A stretch of DNA of 64,000 bases from Lutimaribacter saemankumensis (GTDB lineage: Bacteria > Pseudomonadota > Alphaproteobacteria > Rhodobacterales > Rhodobacteraceae), in contig NZ_FNEB01000005.1 in NCBI RefSeq assembly GCF_900100005.1, forward strand, positions 124,001 through 188,000, written 5' to 3'. Positions 51,155 through 58,652 of this stretch are shown piece by piece (the stretch's first letter is position 1; every line of letters begins with the position of its first letter). Under the pieces are notes generated by a model. The model did not search any database. It had not been told where the DNA came from and saw only the letters and a program-made list of their open reading frames with translations. The position numbers were made by a program, and so were the translations under genes.

Positions 51155-52228
51155 ATGTCACAATATGGCGGTTTGGGCGGCCTCGGCGGCCTTGGTGGAC
51201 TGGGAGGGCTTGGCGGTCTCGGGGGGCTTGGCGGCTTGGGTGGCCTGGGGGCCTCGGGCGCTTATTCCGGTGCAGTAACGTTGGGATTGCAGACCACCGC
51301 CGAGGGGTTGAGCCACCTGGTTGGCACCGATCCCGCCGCCGCGGCCGAGCCGATGGATTTCGCGAGCCCGGCAAACCTTTCACGCTGGTCGGGTTGGGTG
51401 CGGGGCTCGCTCTATCTCACTGAATACGCCAAAGGGCTGGACTGGAGCGCGAATGCCGCTGCCGAGACCGTGAAGATCAGGATGGACGGCGCAGCGATGG
51501 TGACGCTGGCACGTCCGGCAGACACTATTCTTGCCAAACAGGCTGCAATCGTTCGCGACTATGCCGATCTTCGGGCGGACCGGACGGTCGAGATTACCTC
51601 GCAACTGGGTTTCCCGACGGAATACTTTTCAATGATCCTTGGCCTGCACAATGCGCAGCACGCAAAAACGCTGGAACTGCTGGCGGCAACGCAAGTCGCG
51701 GCAGCGCACACGGCGATGATCGCGAAATACGCCCTGTCCGTGCGGCGACCCGACCAGGTGGATGGCCGGATATTGCCGATGATCGCCACACCGGGTCACG
51801 GCAGTTTCCCCAGCGCGCATGCAACCGAAGCTTATGCCGCCATGACCGTGCTTTCGCATGTGGTCGAAGGGTGGGCATCCATGTCCGATCAGACCACGCG
51901 TTTGGCGCTTTTGCGCGGCCTGGCGGAACGTATTGCCGTGAACCGCACGGTTGCCGGCGTACACTTCCCGGTCGACAGCTGGGCGGGGGCAACGCTGGGA
52001 ACAGCCGTCGGACGGGCGGTGTTGCGGCGCTGTGGTCAGCAGGTCGAAACGCCATCTTACTCCTATGCGGCAGTGCATGGCGACTTTACCGATCATGCGT
52101 TCTTGAACGATGCCCAGGCAAACGGTCTGACGACGGGGCCGGAATACGCGGTAACGCAGAGCCCTATTTTCAGCTGGATTTGGGACGAAGCGATGAAAGA
52201 ACGGCAGGGTCCGGGTTCGGGGGCTTGA
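51155..52228 (+). CDS. PAP2/vanadium-haloperoxidase-fold enzyme with N-terminal Gly-Gly-Leu repeats
   Basis: All three acid-phosphatase/haloperoxidase motifs are present in order. KxxxxxxRP is KYALSVRRP (K191, R198), the PSxH motif is SFPSAHATEA (S220, H222), and RxxxxxHxxxD is RTVAGVHFPVD (R264, H270, D274). PSAH replaces the PSGH of typical lipid phosphatases. No long membrane helices are evident, which favours a soluble vanadium-dependent haloperoxidase or soluble phosphatase over a membrane PAP2 phosphatase. Residues 5-31 are nine Gly-Gly-Leu units. There is no signal peptide. The subtilase gene starts three bases after its stop. Confidence 0.82.
   Translation: MSQYGGLGGLGGLGGLGGLGGLGGLGGLGGLGASGAYSGAVTLGLQTTAEGLSHLVGTDPAAAAEPMDFASPANLSRWSGWVRGSLYLTEYAKGLDWSANAAAETVKIRMDGAAMVTLARPADTILAKQAAIVRDYADLRADRTVEITSQLGFPTEYFSMILGLHNAQHAKTLELLAATQVAAAHTAMIAKYALSVRRPDQVDGRILPMIATPGHGSFPSAHATEAYAAMTVLSHVVEGWASMSDQTTRLALLRGLAERIAVNRTVAGVHFPVDSWAGATLGTAVGRAVLRRCGQQVETPSYSYAAVHGDFTDHAFLNDAQANGLTTGPEYAVTQSPIFSWIWDEAMKERQGPGSGA
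51167..51247 (+). repeat. Nine 9-base repeats encoding Gly-Gly-Leu
   Basis: Nine in-frame units encode (GGL)9. Codons for each residue vary (GGC, GGT, GGA, GGG; CTC, CTT, CTG, TTG), so the repeat is conserved at protein level rather than being a fresh DNA expansion. Confidence 0.9.
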
Positions 52229-52231
52229 GCC

Positions 52232-54298
52232 ATGTTTTCACAACGCCCCGATGACCTGCGCATCGACCGCTATACCGGGCCCTACGAACGGTGGGTGTAT
52301 TCACCCGAACTCGGACAGCCGTTCGTCTTTCCGTCACATGCCGACATTTCGGCGGGCTATTTCACAGCGATGCTGGAAGGGGGCGATACATTGCCGTTTC
52401 CGGCGGGGCTCAATGCAAGGTTGCCGCCGATATGGGCGCCCGATGATGTGGGCCACACAATCCTGCCCTTTGCGTTTCATCGGCTGATCCCTCATCACAA
52501 GAACGACAAGCTGGATCAGGATGTTGCCGCGTTGCTGAAGGACGCCGGCGATGCCCGGTTTCGGGTGAATTTCCCGATCCGGCCAGATGCCTGGGTGGAC
52601 GGCTACGACCCAGGCTCGGGGATGGAGGGCTGGGTTGCGCCTGCGACACCGCCAAAGGCAATCATCGCGGTCATAGATGACGGTATTCCGTTCGCGGGCC
52701 GCGCGTTTCTTGGCAGCGACGGCCGCACGCGCATCAGCCACTGTTGGCTGCAATCGGCGCCGGCGCAGGAACGCGATGCCGTACCGTTTGGCCGCGAACT
52801 TGCGAATGCTGAAATCGATACCCTTCGTGCAAGCGCGGGCCACGACGAGGCCGAGGCTTACCGGCGTTCCGGTACGCTGCTTGAAGGGCGCGAGGGCCGG
52901 AGCGGTCTGTTGCGCCGCACGGCGACGCATGGGGCGCAGGTTCTCGCCGCAGCGGCGGGCAACGGCCCGGGAATCCGGGCCGAACCCATAGGCGATGACG
53001 TGCAGATCATCGCGGTCGAATTGCCGAACGCCATTTCGTGGGAAACATCCGGTTTCGGGAAAGAGACCTACATCCTCAGCGCGTTGCACTACGTGTTTGA
53101 CCGCGCCCGCAGGATTGCCGCGGCAACAGGCTCTGATCCGGCGGAATTGCCGCTTTTCGTCAATCTCAGCTATGGGTGGAACGCGGGTCGCCATGATGGC
53201 GGATCGGTTCTGGACGACGCGATCGGGCATCTTGTGACCGAGCGGCGAAAATTCCAGCCGCTGACCCAGATCCTTATGCCTACGGGAAATGAATTCGACG
53301 CGGATCTGCACGCCCATATCGACGAATCGCGCTTTTCGAACGGGGCGTGCCGGTTGGGGTGGCAGGTGCAGCCCGACGACATGACCTGCAGCTACATGGA
53401 AATCTGGTTTCCCGAAGGCATGGACCCTTCGGAATATCAGGTGGACCTGATCCCGCCACACGGCCAGCTGAGCGGTCGCGGAGAGTTGCCGGTAAGCCCC
53501 GATCCGGCACTGCCGGACGGCGACCCGCGCAGGTTTGTCGAGATTGAAATGGGGGGACGCAACATTGGTCAGTTGTCCGCCGATATGGATCGCGGGACAC
53601 GCTGGCGCGTACTGATCGCTCTTCTTCCGACGTGGCACATGCCGGGGCAGATGCGCGCCGCCCCACCCGGCCGCTGGACAGTCGAAGTCAGTCGTACCGC
53701 ACAGGCCAGCCCGTTGTCGGAAGGCGAAGCGATACGAATCTGGGTCCAAAGGGACGACGACCCGGTCCGAATCGGAACCGGTGGGCGGCAAAGTTACCTG
53801 GTGGATCTTGGATCACGCCCGACAAAGGACGAATTGGCGATTTATGACGGGCGGCTGGACCTGGTCCGGGGCTACGGCGGGCTGAGCGCAATCGCCACCT
53901 CACCCGGTGTCACGCGTGTCGGCGGGTACGAATCGTTCACGGGGTACCCGTGCCGGTATTCCGGCAGCCCTGGCATATCGGCAAACGGAGCTTTGCCGCC
54001 CGCGGTCGATGTATCGGCCCCGTGCGACCGCAGCCGCTTGCGTCCGGGGATGCCTTCGGCGGGTGTGTTCAGTGGGTCGCGGGCCATGCTGTCAGGGACC
54101 AGTGCGGCCTGCCCACAGGTAACGCGGCTTTTCGCCCTGAATTGTGTCGCCGGCCGCGATATCTGGCACGGATTCGAAAACCGCCCCGCGCATCTGGGCA
54201 ATTCGCGCAAAGAGCCGGTATCCCCCATCGCCACGGCACAGCACAACTCTCGGCTTGGAGACCGGATTGCACCACCCCCGAAACGCTTTCTTCTATGA
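52232..54298 (+). CDS. Subtilisin-family (S8) serine protease, cytoplasmic type
   Basis: The catalytic triad is present. Asp is in AIIAVIDDGIPF (D149), His in RRTATHGAQVLAAAAG (H233) and Ser in LSGTSAACPQVTRLF (S624). An oxyanion Asn is in LMPTGNEFDADLH. There is no signal peptide. The first 140 residues do not look like a standard inhibitory prodomain. About 270 residues lie between the oxyanion Asn and the Ser, longer than in simple subtilisins, suggesting an inserted domain (residues roughly 360-540). Length 688. It is co-transcribed with the PAP2-like gene and followed by a terminator. Confidence 0.85.
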   Translation: MFSQRPDDLRIDRYTGPYERWVYSPELGQPFVFPSHADISAGYFTAMLEGGDTLPFPAGLNARLPPIWAPDDVGHTILPFAFHRLIPHHKNDKLDQDVAALLKDAGDARFRVNFPIRPDAWVDGYDPGSGMEGWVAPATPPKAIIAVIDDGIPFAGRAFLGSDGRTRISHCWLQSAPAQERDAVPFGRELANAEIDTLRASAGHDEAEAYRRSGTLLEGREGRSGLLRRTATHGAQVLAAAAGNGPGIRAEPIGDDVQIIAVELPNAISWETSGFGKETYILSALHYVFDRARRIAAATGSDPAELPLFVNLSYGWNAGRHDGGSVLDDAIGHLVTERRKFQPLTQILMPTGNEFDADLHAHIDESRFSNGACRLGWQVQPDDMTCSYMEIWFPEGMDPSEYQVDLIPPHGQLSGRGELPVSPDPALPDGDPRRFVEIEMGGRNIGQLSADMDRGTRWRVLIALLPTWHMPGQMRAAPPGRWTVEVSRTAQASPLSEGEAIRIWVQRDDDPVRIGTGGRQSYLVDLGSRPTKDELAIYDGRLDLVRGYGGLSAIATSPGVTRVGGYESFTGYPCRYSGSPGISANGALPPAVDVSAPCDRSRLRPGMPSAGVFSGSRAMLSGTSAACPQVTRLFALNCVAGRDIWHGFENRPAHLGNSRKEPVSPIATAQHNSRLGDRIAPPPKRFLL

Positions 54299-54321
54299 AG
54301 TGTTGGAAAGGGATTTCACAA

Positions 54322-54358
54322 AAAGAAAAGGCGGTGGAAATCCACCGCCTCTCTTTTT
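54322..54358. terminator. Bidirectional terminator after the subtilase gene
   Basis: AGGCGGTGG pairs with CCACCGCCT across a 4-base loop, with CTCTTTTT on the plus side and TTTTCTTTTT on the minus side. It closes the three-gene operon and, on the minus strand, the convergent 60-residue gene. Confidence 0.9.
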
Positions 54359-54374
54359 GAACGTGTGTTCGAAC

Positions 54375-54557
54375 TTAGTCCGAAGCAGCCACGGCCAGAA
54401 CCGCCAGCAGCAGCAGCGGGATGGCGATGCCACCAGCCGACGAGCTTGCGGTTTCTTCAACGATGACCGGTGCTTCGATCACGGGCTCTGCCATGTTGCC
54501 GGCAAAAGCATTGGTTGCAGCAGCGGCGAAAGCGGCAGCCAGAACGAGTTTCTTCAT
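54375..54557 (-). CDS. Small membrane protein with signal-like N-terminus, unknown function
   Basis: The 60-residue product has a signal-peptide-like start (MKKLVLAAAFAAAATNAFAG, possible cleavage after AFA), an acidic stretch EPVIEAPVIVEET, then a C-terminal hydrophobic helix after SSSAGG. The ATG follows TCTGGAGGATAAC. Small proteins of this pattern in related bacteria have, as I recall, been labelled ferrochelatase; nothing in the sequence supports that enzyme activity. It is convergent with the subtilase gene. Confidence 0.7.
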   Translation of the reverse strand: MKKLVLAAAFAAAATNAFAGNMAEPVIEAPVIVEETASSSAGGIAIPLLLLAVLAVAASD

Positions 54558-54702
54558 GTTATCCTCCAGATATTCGCCTGTCGCACACACATGGGCGACG
54601 ACAAGCACCCAAGACTTACCTCGTAACTATTGGTAAAGCAGCAAAAACTGTCAATTGCAAACCCAGTTTTGCCGCTCGCGCGCCGCTGTGGCGAAAATGT
54701 CG

Positions 54703-55314
54703 TCAAATAAGCAACACCTGCGTACCGACCTTCGTAAGCGCGAACAGCTCGGCAATATGCTCGTTGTAAAGGCCGATGCAGCCGTTCGACGACCGGCGTC
54801 CGATCTTGCGCGTGTCATGGGTGCCATGGATGCGGTAATACGTCCAGCTGAGATAGAGAGCATGCGTGCCAAGCGGGTTGTCCGGGCCCGGCGGAACGTA
54901 ATCCGGCCATTCAGGATTCCGTTCTTTCATCGACGGCGTGGGACGCCAGTCGGGGCCTTCGACCTTGCGGACAACGCTGGTCCGTCCACGGCGCGTCAGA
55001 TCCTCGGACAGAGGCACGGAAGACGGGTAAAGCTTGTAAACCGACTCGTCCGCAGACCAGTAGTGCAAGGCGCGGCTGTCGATATCGACAAGAACTGCGC
55101 CGTTGTTCAGGTTCGAGAAATACGGCCGCCAATCCAGCGTACGGAAGCTCGAGATATTGCGGCGCACCGCCTGGCTGAGATCGCGTTCGACCTCGACAGT
55201 GCCGGTGCCGTTAACATCCGACGTGTTTTGCGCCAAAGCAGGCGCCGCCATCATTGCAGCGCCTGCTGCAACAAAGCCGCGCCGTGTCAGTTGAAAGGGC
55301 GTCTTCTTGGTCAT
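54703..55314 (-). CDS. L,D-transpeptidase (YkuD family), Tat-exported
   Basis: A twin-arginine leader (QLTRRGFVAAGAAMMAAPALA) precedes a YkuD domain with the catalytic block YRIHGTHDTRKIGRRSSNGC near residues 160-179, the Cys being the nucleophile. Such enzymes make 3-3 peptidoglycan cross-links or attach proteins to the wall. Length is 203 from the ATG at 55314, which has GGAGAAG upstream; an ATG ten codons earlier (55344) is weaker. It is divergent from a CAP-domain lipoprotein gene. Confidence 0.9.
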   Translation of the reverse strand: MTKKTPFQLTRRGFVAAGAAMMAAPALAQNTSDVNGTGTVEVERDLSQAVRRNISSFRTLDWRPYFSNLNNGAVLVDIDSRALHYWSADESVYKLYPSSVPLSEDLTRRGRTSVVRKVEGPDWRPTPSMKERNPEWPDYVPPGPDNPLGTHALYLSWTYYRIHGTHDTRKIGRRSSNGCIGLYNEHIAELFALTKVGTQVLLI

Positions 55315-55482
55315 CGTCTTCTCCGCGGAAATCACAGCGTTCATGATGTCGTTCGTTTATATATTGCGCGAAAGCCGCAGTCGCAAATCAAACGCGCGTC
55401 ATTTGGCCGACTCACGGTGATGTGGGTTGGAAACACAACGCTACGCACGATAAGCCAGTTCAAAACAACCGCGGACGGACCC

Positions 55483-55989
55483 ATGCGTATTGCTGCCCTT
55501 TTCGTTTCTCTTGCCCTTGCCCTGACCGCGTGTGCGCCGACGGCCCCCCAAATGGGCGCCGATGGTAAGCCCCTTCCGCGTCTTTACCGGATCGGAATGG
55601 GGGACAAGGCGCGTATCCAGTATCGCATGCTTGATGCGGTCAACGCGTTGCGCCGGGCGGCCGGCGCCCCCGAGGTCGAACTTGATGCCAAGCTGACAGC
55701 CGCTGCCGCGACCCATTCCCGCGACATGTCGGTTCAGAATCGGCCGTGGCATTTCGGATCGGACGGATCGTCCCCGATCGACCGCGTGCGCCGCGTCGGA
55801 TATGACGGCATGCTCTTGGGTGAAAACATCTCGGAAACCTACGAAACCGAGCTTGAAACGCTGGGCGCCTGGATGGAGCAACCCGACACCCGCCGCGTCA
55901 TCGTCGATCCTGACGCACGGAAGCTGGGTTTTTCCTGGTACCAGGAATCGAACGGCAAAATCTGGTGGACCCTGATCACCGGAACCTGA
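55483..55989 (+). CDS. CAP-domain (SCP/PR1-like) lipoprotein
   Basis: A lipoprotein signal with lipobox LTAC (Cys17) leads a CAP domain. It includes MLDAVNALRRAAGAPEVELD, AAAATHSRDMSVQ, WHFGSDGSSPIDRVRRVGY and LLGENISETYETE, ending in GFSWYQESNGKIWWTLI. The His and Glu positions of the CAP cavity appear conserved. Function of bacterial CAP proteins is mostly unknown. Length 168. It lies between two L,D-transpeptidase genes, which points to the cell envelope. Confidence 0.87.
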   Translation: MRIAALFVSLALALTACAPTAPQMGADGKPLPRLYRIGMGDKARIQYRMLDAVNALRRAAGAPEVELDAKLTAAAATHSRDMSVQNRPWHFGSDGSSPIDRVRRVGYDGMLLGENISETYETELETLGAWMEQPDTRRVIVDPDARKLGFSWYQESNGKIWWTLITGT

Positions 55990-55998
55990 CCCAACCGA

Positions 55999-56487
55999 TC
56001 ACGGTCGTATCGTGATCGGCGTTCCGTCACGCACCATGGCGTAGATATCTTCGATTTCCTTGTTGGAAACGGCGATACAACCCGCTGTCCAATCGCGCCC
56101 GCCCTTGCGGTACTTCCAGGGTCGGCCATGAATGAAGATGTCCCCGCCGGGGCTTTTTCCGGCTTCCTGGGCAAATTCGCGATCGCCGTCACCCGGATAG
56201 TTGATGCCGAGCGACAGATGAAACTCGCTGTTGGGGTTGCGGCGGTCGATGATGTAGGTGCCTTCCGGCGTCCGGCCGTCGCCTTCGAACTGCTTGTGCC
56301 CGACCGGCGCGAACCCCAGCCCGATGTTATATGCCTTTAGCGCCTGGTCATGGTGTAGCAGGTACATCCTGCGCTCACCCTTGTTGACCAGAACATGCGT
56401 GACCTCGGGGCCGTTGTAGGTCTTGAACTTGCTGGCGCAGCCAGAAAGCGCAAGCACGGCGGCCAGGATAGCCAGTATACGAAACAT
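55999..56487 (-). CDS. L,D-transpeptidase (YkuD family) lipoprotein
   Basis: A second YkuD enzyme. The lipobox LSGC gives Cys17. The catalytic region reads FIHGRPWKYRKGGRDWTAGC near residues 125-145, and the upstream RTPEGTYIIDRRNPNSEFHL is typical of ErfK/YafK-like members. Length is 162 from the ATG at 56487; an extended frame upstream is unconserved. It is convergent with the CAP lipoprotein gene (9-base gap). Confidence 0.9.
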   Translation of the reverse strand: MFRILAILAAVLALSGCASKFKTYNGPEVTHVLVNKGERRMYLLHHDQALKAYNIGLGFAPVGHKQFEGDGRTPEGTYIIDRRNPNSEFHLSLGINYPGDGDREFAQEAGKSPGGDIFIHGRPWKYRKGGRDWTAGCIAVSNKEIEDIYAMVRDGTPITIRP

Positions 56488-56589
56488 GATAGTTTTGCCT
56501 GCTGCGATTTGCCTTTGTTCTGACGCCACAAATACACCAGAGCAACCACCGCGAGCCAGAGATTTTCCGATGTAATCGAAACAGTCAGC

Positions 56590-57357
56590 TTATTCGCGCT
56601 TGGCCAGCATGGCCTCGATCGAATCGAGCCGCGCAAGCACCTCGTCGCGGTAGGCATCGGTGCGCTGGTTGTCTTCTTCGTGGTGCGCGTCCTGCATGGA
56701 GTTCACGATCAGGCCCACCAACAGGTTCACGACCGCGAAGGTCGTCACCAGTATGAACGGAAGGAAGAACGCCCACGCATAGGGATAAACCTCCATCACC
56801 GGGCGGACGATCCCCATCGACCAGCTTTCGAGCGTCATGATCTGAAACAGCGAATAGGCCGACCGGCCCAGCGTGCCGAACCAGTCGGGAAAGGACGCGC
56901 CAAACAGCTTGGTCGCCATCACTGCCCCGATGTAGAAGATCAGCGTCATCAGCATGAAAACACTTCCCATGCCGGGAAGCGCGTTCAAAAGCCCCTCGAC
57001 CACGCGGCGCAGGCGGGGTGCAACGGAAACCACGCGCAATACCCGCAGGATGCGCAACGCCCGCAGCACCGACAGGCCCTGCCCCGCAGGCACAAGCGAA
57101 ATACCGACGATCACGAAATCGAAGATGTTCCAGCCGGATTTGAAGAACCGCGGACCCTTGGCAATCAGCTTGAGCACGATCTCGATGACAAAAACGGCCA
57201 GGCACAGCTTGTCCAGCAGGACGATAAGGTCGCCAAACCGCGCCATCGCCACTTGCGAGGTTTCCAGCCCCAGGATGATCGCGTTGAAGATGATGACAGC
57301 CACGATCGTGTTGCGCACGACCGCCTGATCAAGCCATCTATCCAACTGTTCACGCAT
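56590..57357 (-). CDS. Bacterial voltage-gated sodium channel (NaChBac type)
   Basis: A six-helix channel subunit of 255 residues that would work as a homotetramer. The voltage sensor S4 carries arginines at three-residue spacing in LRALRILRVLRVVSVAPRLRR. The pore selectivity filter is TLESWSM, the sodium-selective form known from NavAb and NaChBac relatives. S6 is in LVTTFAVVNLLVGLIVNSM. The C-terminal tail has a helical, coiled-coil-like end (YRDEVLARLDSIEAMLAKRE), as in known channels. Such channels support pH and sodium homeostasis and motility in marine bacteria. Confidence 0.93.
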   Translation of the reverse strand: MREQLDRWLDQAVVRNTIVAVIIFNAIILGLETSQVAMARFGDLIVLLDKLCLAVFVIEIVLKLIAKGPRFFKSGWNIFDFVIVGISLVPAGQGLSVLRALRILRVLRVVSVAPRLRRVVEGLLNALPGMGSVFMLMTLIFYIGAVMATKLFGASFPDWFGTLGRSAYSLFQIMTLESWSMGIVRPVMEVYPYAWAFFLPFILVTTFAVVNLLVGLIVNSMQDAHHEEDNQRTDAYRDEVLARLDSIEAMLAKRE

Positions 57358-57390
57358 GAAAAACCGGGCCCCTGCTTCCGTGAGTTTCGG

Positions 57391-58614
57391 TCACATATGG
57401 GGCGCGGTCAGACGGGCGACAAGCTCTACATGGCTGGACCAGCGGAATTGATCCACCACCTGCACCCAATCCAGGTGCCAGCCCGCATCGACCATGACAC
57501 GCGCATCGCGGGCAAAGGTGACCGGATTGCAGGAAACAAAGGCGATGTCGCGGATACCGCTTTGGGCCAAATCGGCCACCTGTGCCTCGGCACCGGCGCG
57601 CGGCGGGTCGATCACGGCGGCATCGTAGCCGCGCAGGTCTTGGGCCATGACCGGATTGCGGAACAGATCGCGCGCTTCGGTGGTGACGCGCTTCAACCCC
57701 TGCGCCATACGCCAGCCTTTGTCGAGTGCCGCAAGCATGGCTGCCGACCCTTCGACGGCGTGCACCTCGGCGCTTTCGGCCAAGGGCAACGCAAAGGTGC
57801 CGCAGCCGGCAAACAGGTCGATCACGCGTCCTGCGTCACCGATGATTTCCTGCACCGCGGACAGCAGCGCGGCTTCTCCGTCTTCAGTGGCCTGAAGGAA
57901 CGCGCCGGGTGGCGGGGACACCTCGGCGCGACCCATGCGTTGCGTCGGCGGCATGCGTGTCGCGATCACTTCGTCATCCCAGGACAAGCGGGCAAGACCG
58001 GATGCTTCGGCCACCTGGGCCAGTTCCATGCGCAACGGTCCGTCCAGCGGCTTGCCGCCCGTAACGGCAATATCCAGACCGTTCAGCGTCCGGGTGACCA
58101 AAACGGCCAGCTCGCCCTTTCGGCTGCCGCCGATGATTGCAAGGCGCTCGGCAACCGCAAGGGCAGGCTTCAAGTCAGGATGAACAAGCTCGCAATCAGC
58201 GATTTCGACAATCGTACCGGACGCGCGCCCATGAAATCCGGCAATAGCCCCCTTTTTCGTGCGCCGCGCGGACAGCCCGGCACGCCGGCGGCTTTGGGCC
58301 GGGGATGTGTGAACGGGACGGAAAGTGGCGGTCAGTCCCTGCGCTTCGAGTGCGGTGCGCACGACACCCATCTTCCATTGAGCGACGAAATCGTCGCTTG
58401 CATGCTGCAACAGGCAACCACCGCAGGATTTGAAATGCCGACAAGGCGGCGCGACACGATCGGCCGATGGCGTGATGATCCTGATTTCCGTCAGGCGCGA
58501 CCCGTCCCGCACGCCTTCGACCACCTCGCCCGGCAGGGTAAGTGGCGCAAAAACGGGACCGGCAGCGATACCGTCGCCCTGATGGCCCAGGCGTTGAATT
58601 TCGAAACGTTCCAT
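57391..58614 (-). CDS. RNA m5U/23S rRNA methyltransferase, RlmD/TrmA family
   Basis: An iron-sulfur RNA methyltransferase. The cluster motif is CxxxxxCGGC in PPCRHFKSCGGCLLQH near residues 57-72, with a fourth Cys in EIADCELVHP. The SAM-binding motif is VIDLFAGCGTFALPLAE, and catalytic motifs are IDPPRAGAEAQV and FVSCNPVTFARD. Which RNA position is modified cannot be told. Length 407, slightly short because the N-terminal TRAM domain is compact. It precedes the sodium-channel gene by 33 bases. Confidence 0.9.
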   Translation of the reverse strand: MERFEIQRLGHQGDGIAAGPVFAPLTLPGEVVEGVRDGSRLTEIRIITPSADRVAPPCRHFKSCGGCLLQHASDDFVAQWKMGVVRTALEAQGLTATFRPVHTSPAQSRRRAGLSARRTKKGAIAGFHGRASGTIVEIADCELVHPDLKPALAVAERLAIIGGSRKGELAVLVTRTLNGLDIAVTGGKPLDGPLRMELAQVAEASGLARLSWDDEVIATRMPPTQRMGRAEVSPPPGAFLQATEDGEAALLSAVQEIIGDAGRVIDLFAGCGTFALPLAESAEVHAVEGSAAMLAALDKGWRMAQGLKRVTTEARDLFRNPVMAQDLRGYDAAVIDPPRAGAEAQVADLAQSGIRDIAFVSCNPVTFARDARVMVDAGWHLDWVQVVDQFRWSSHVELVARLTAPHM

Positions 58615-58652
58615 GGCTGGGGGATACCGCGCATACAGGCGCTGGCAAAGCC

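Noticed and set aside
51167-51247. Nine short tandem units as a CRISPR array
   Set aside because: Units are 9 bases, contiguous, in frame and without spacers; they encode Gly-Gly-Leu.
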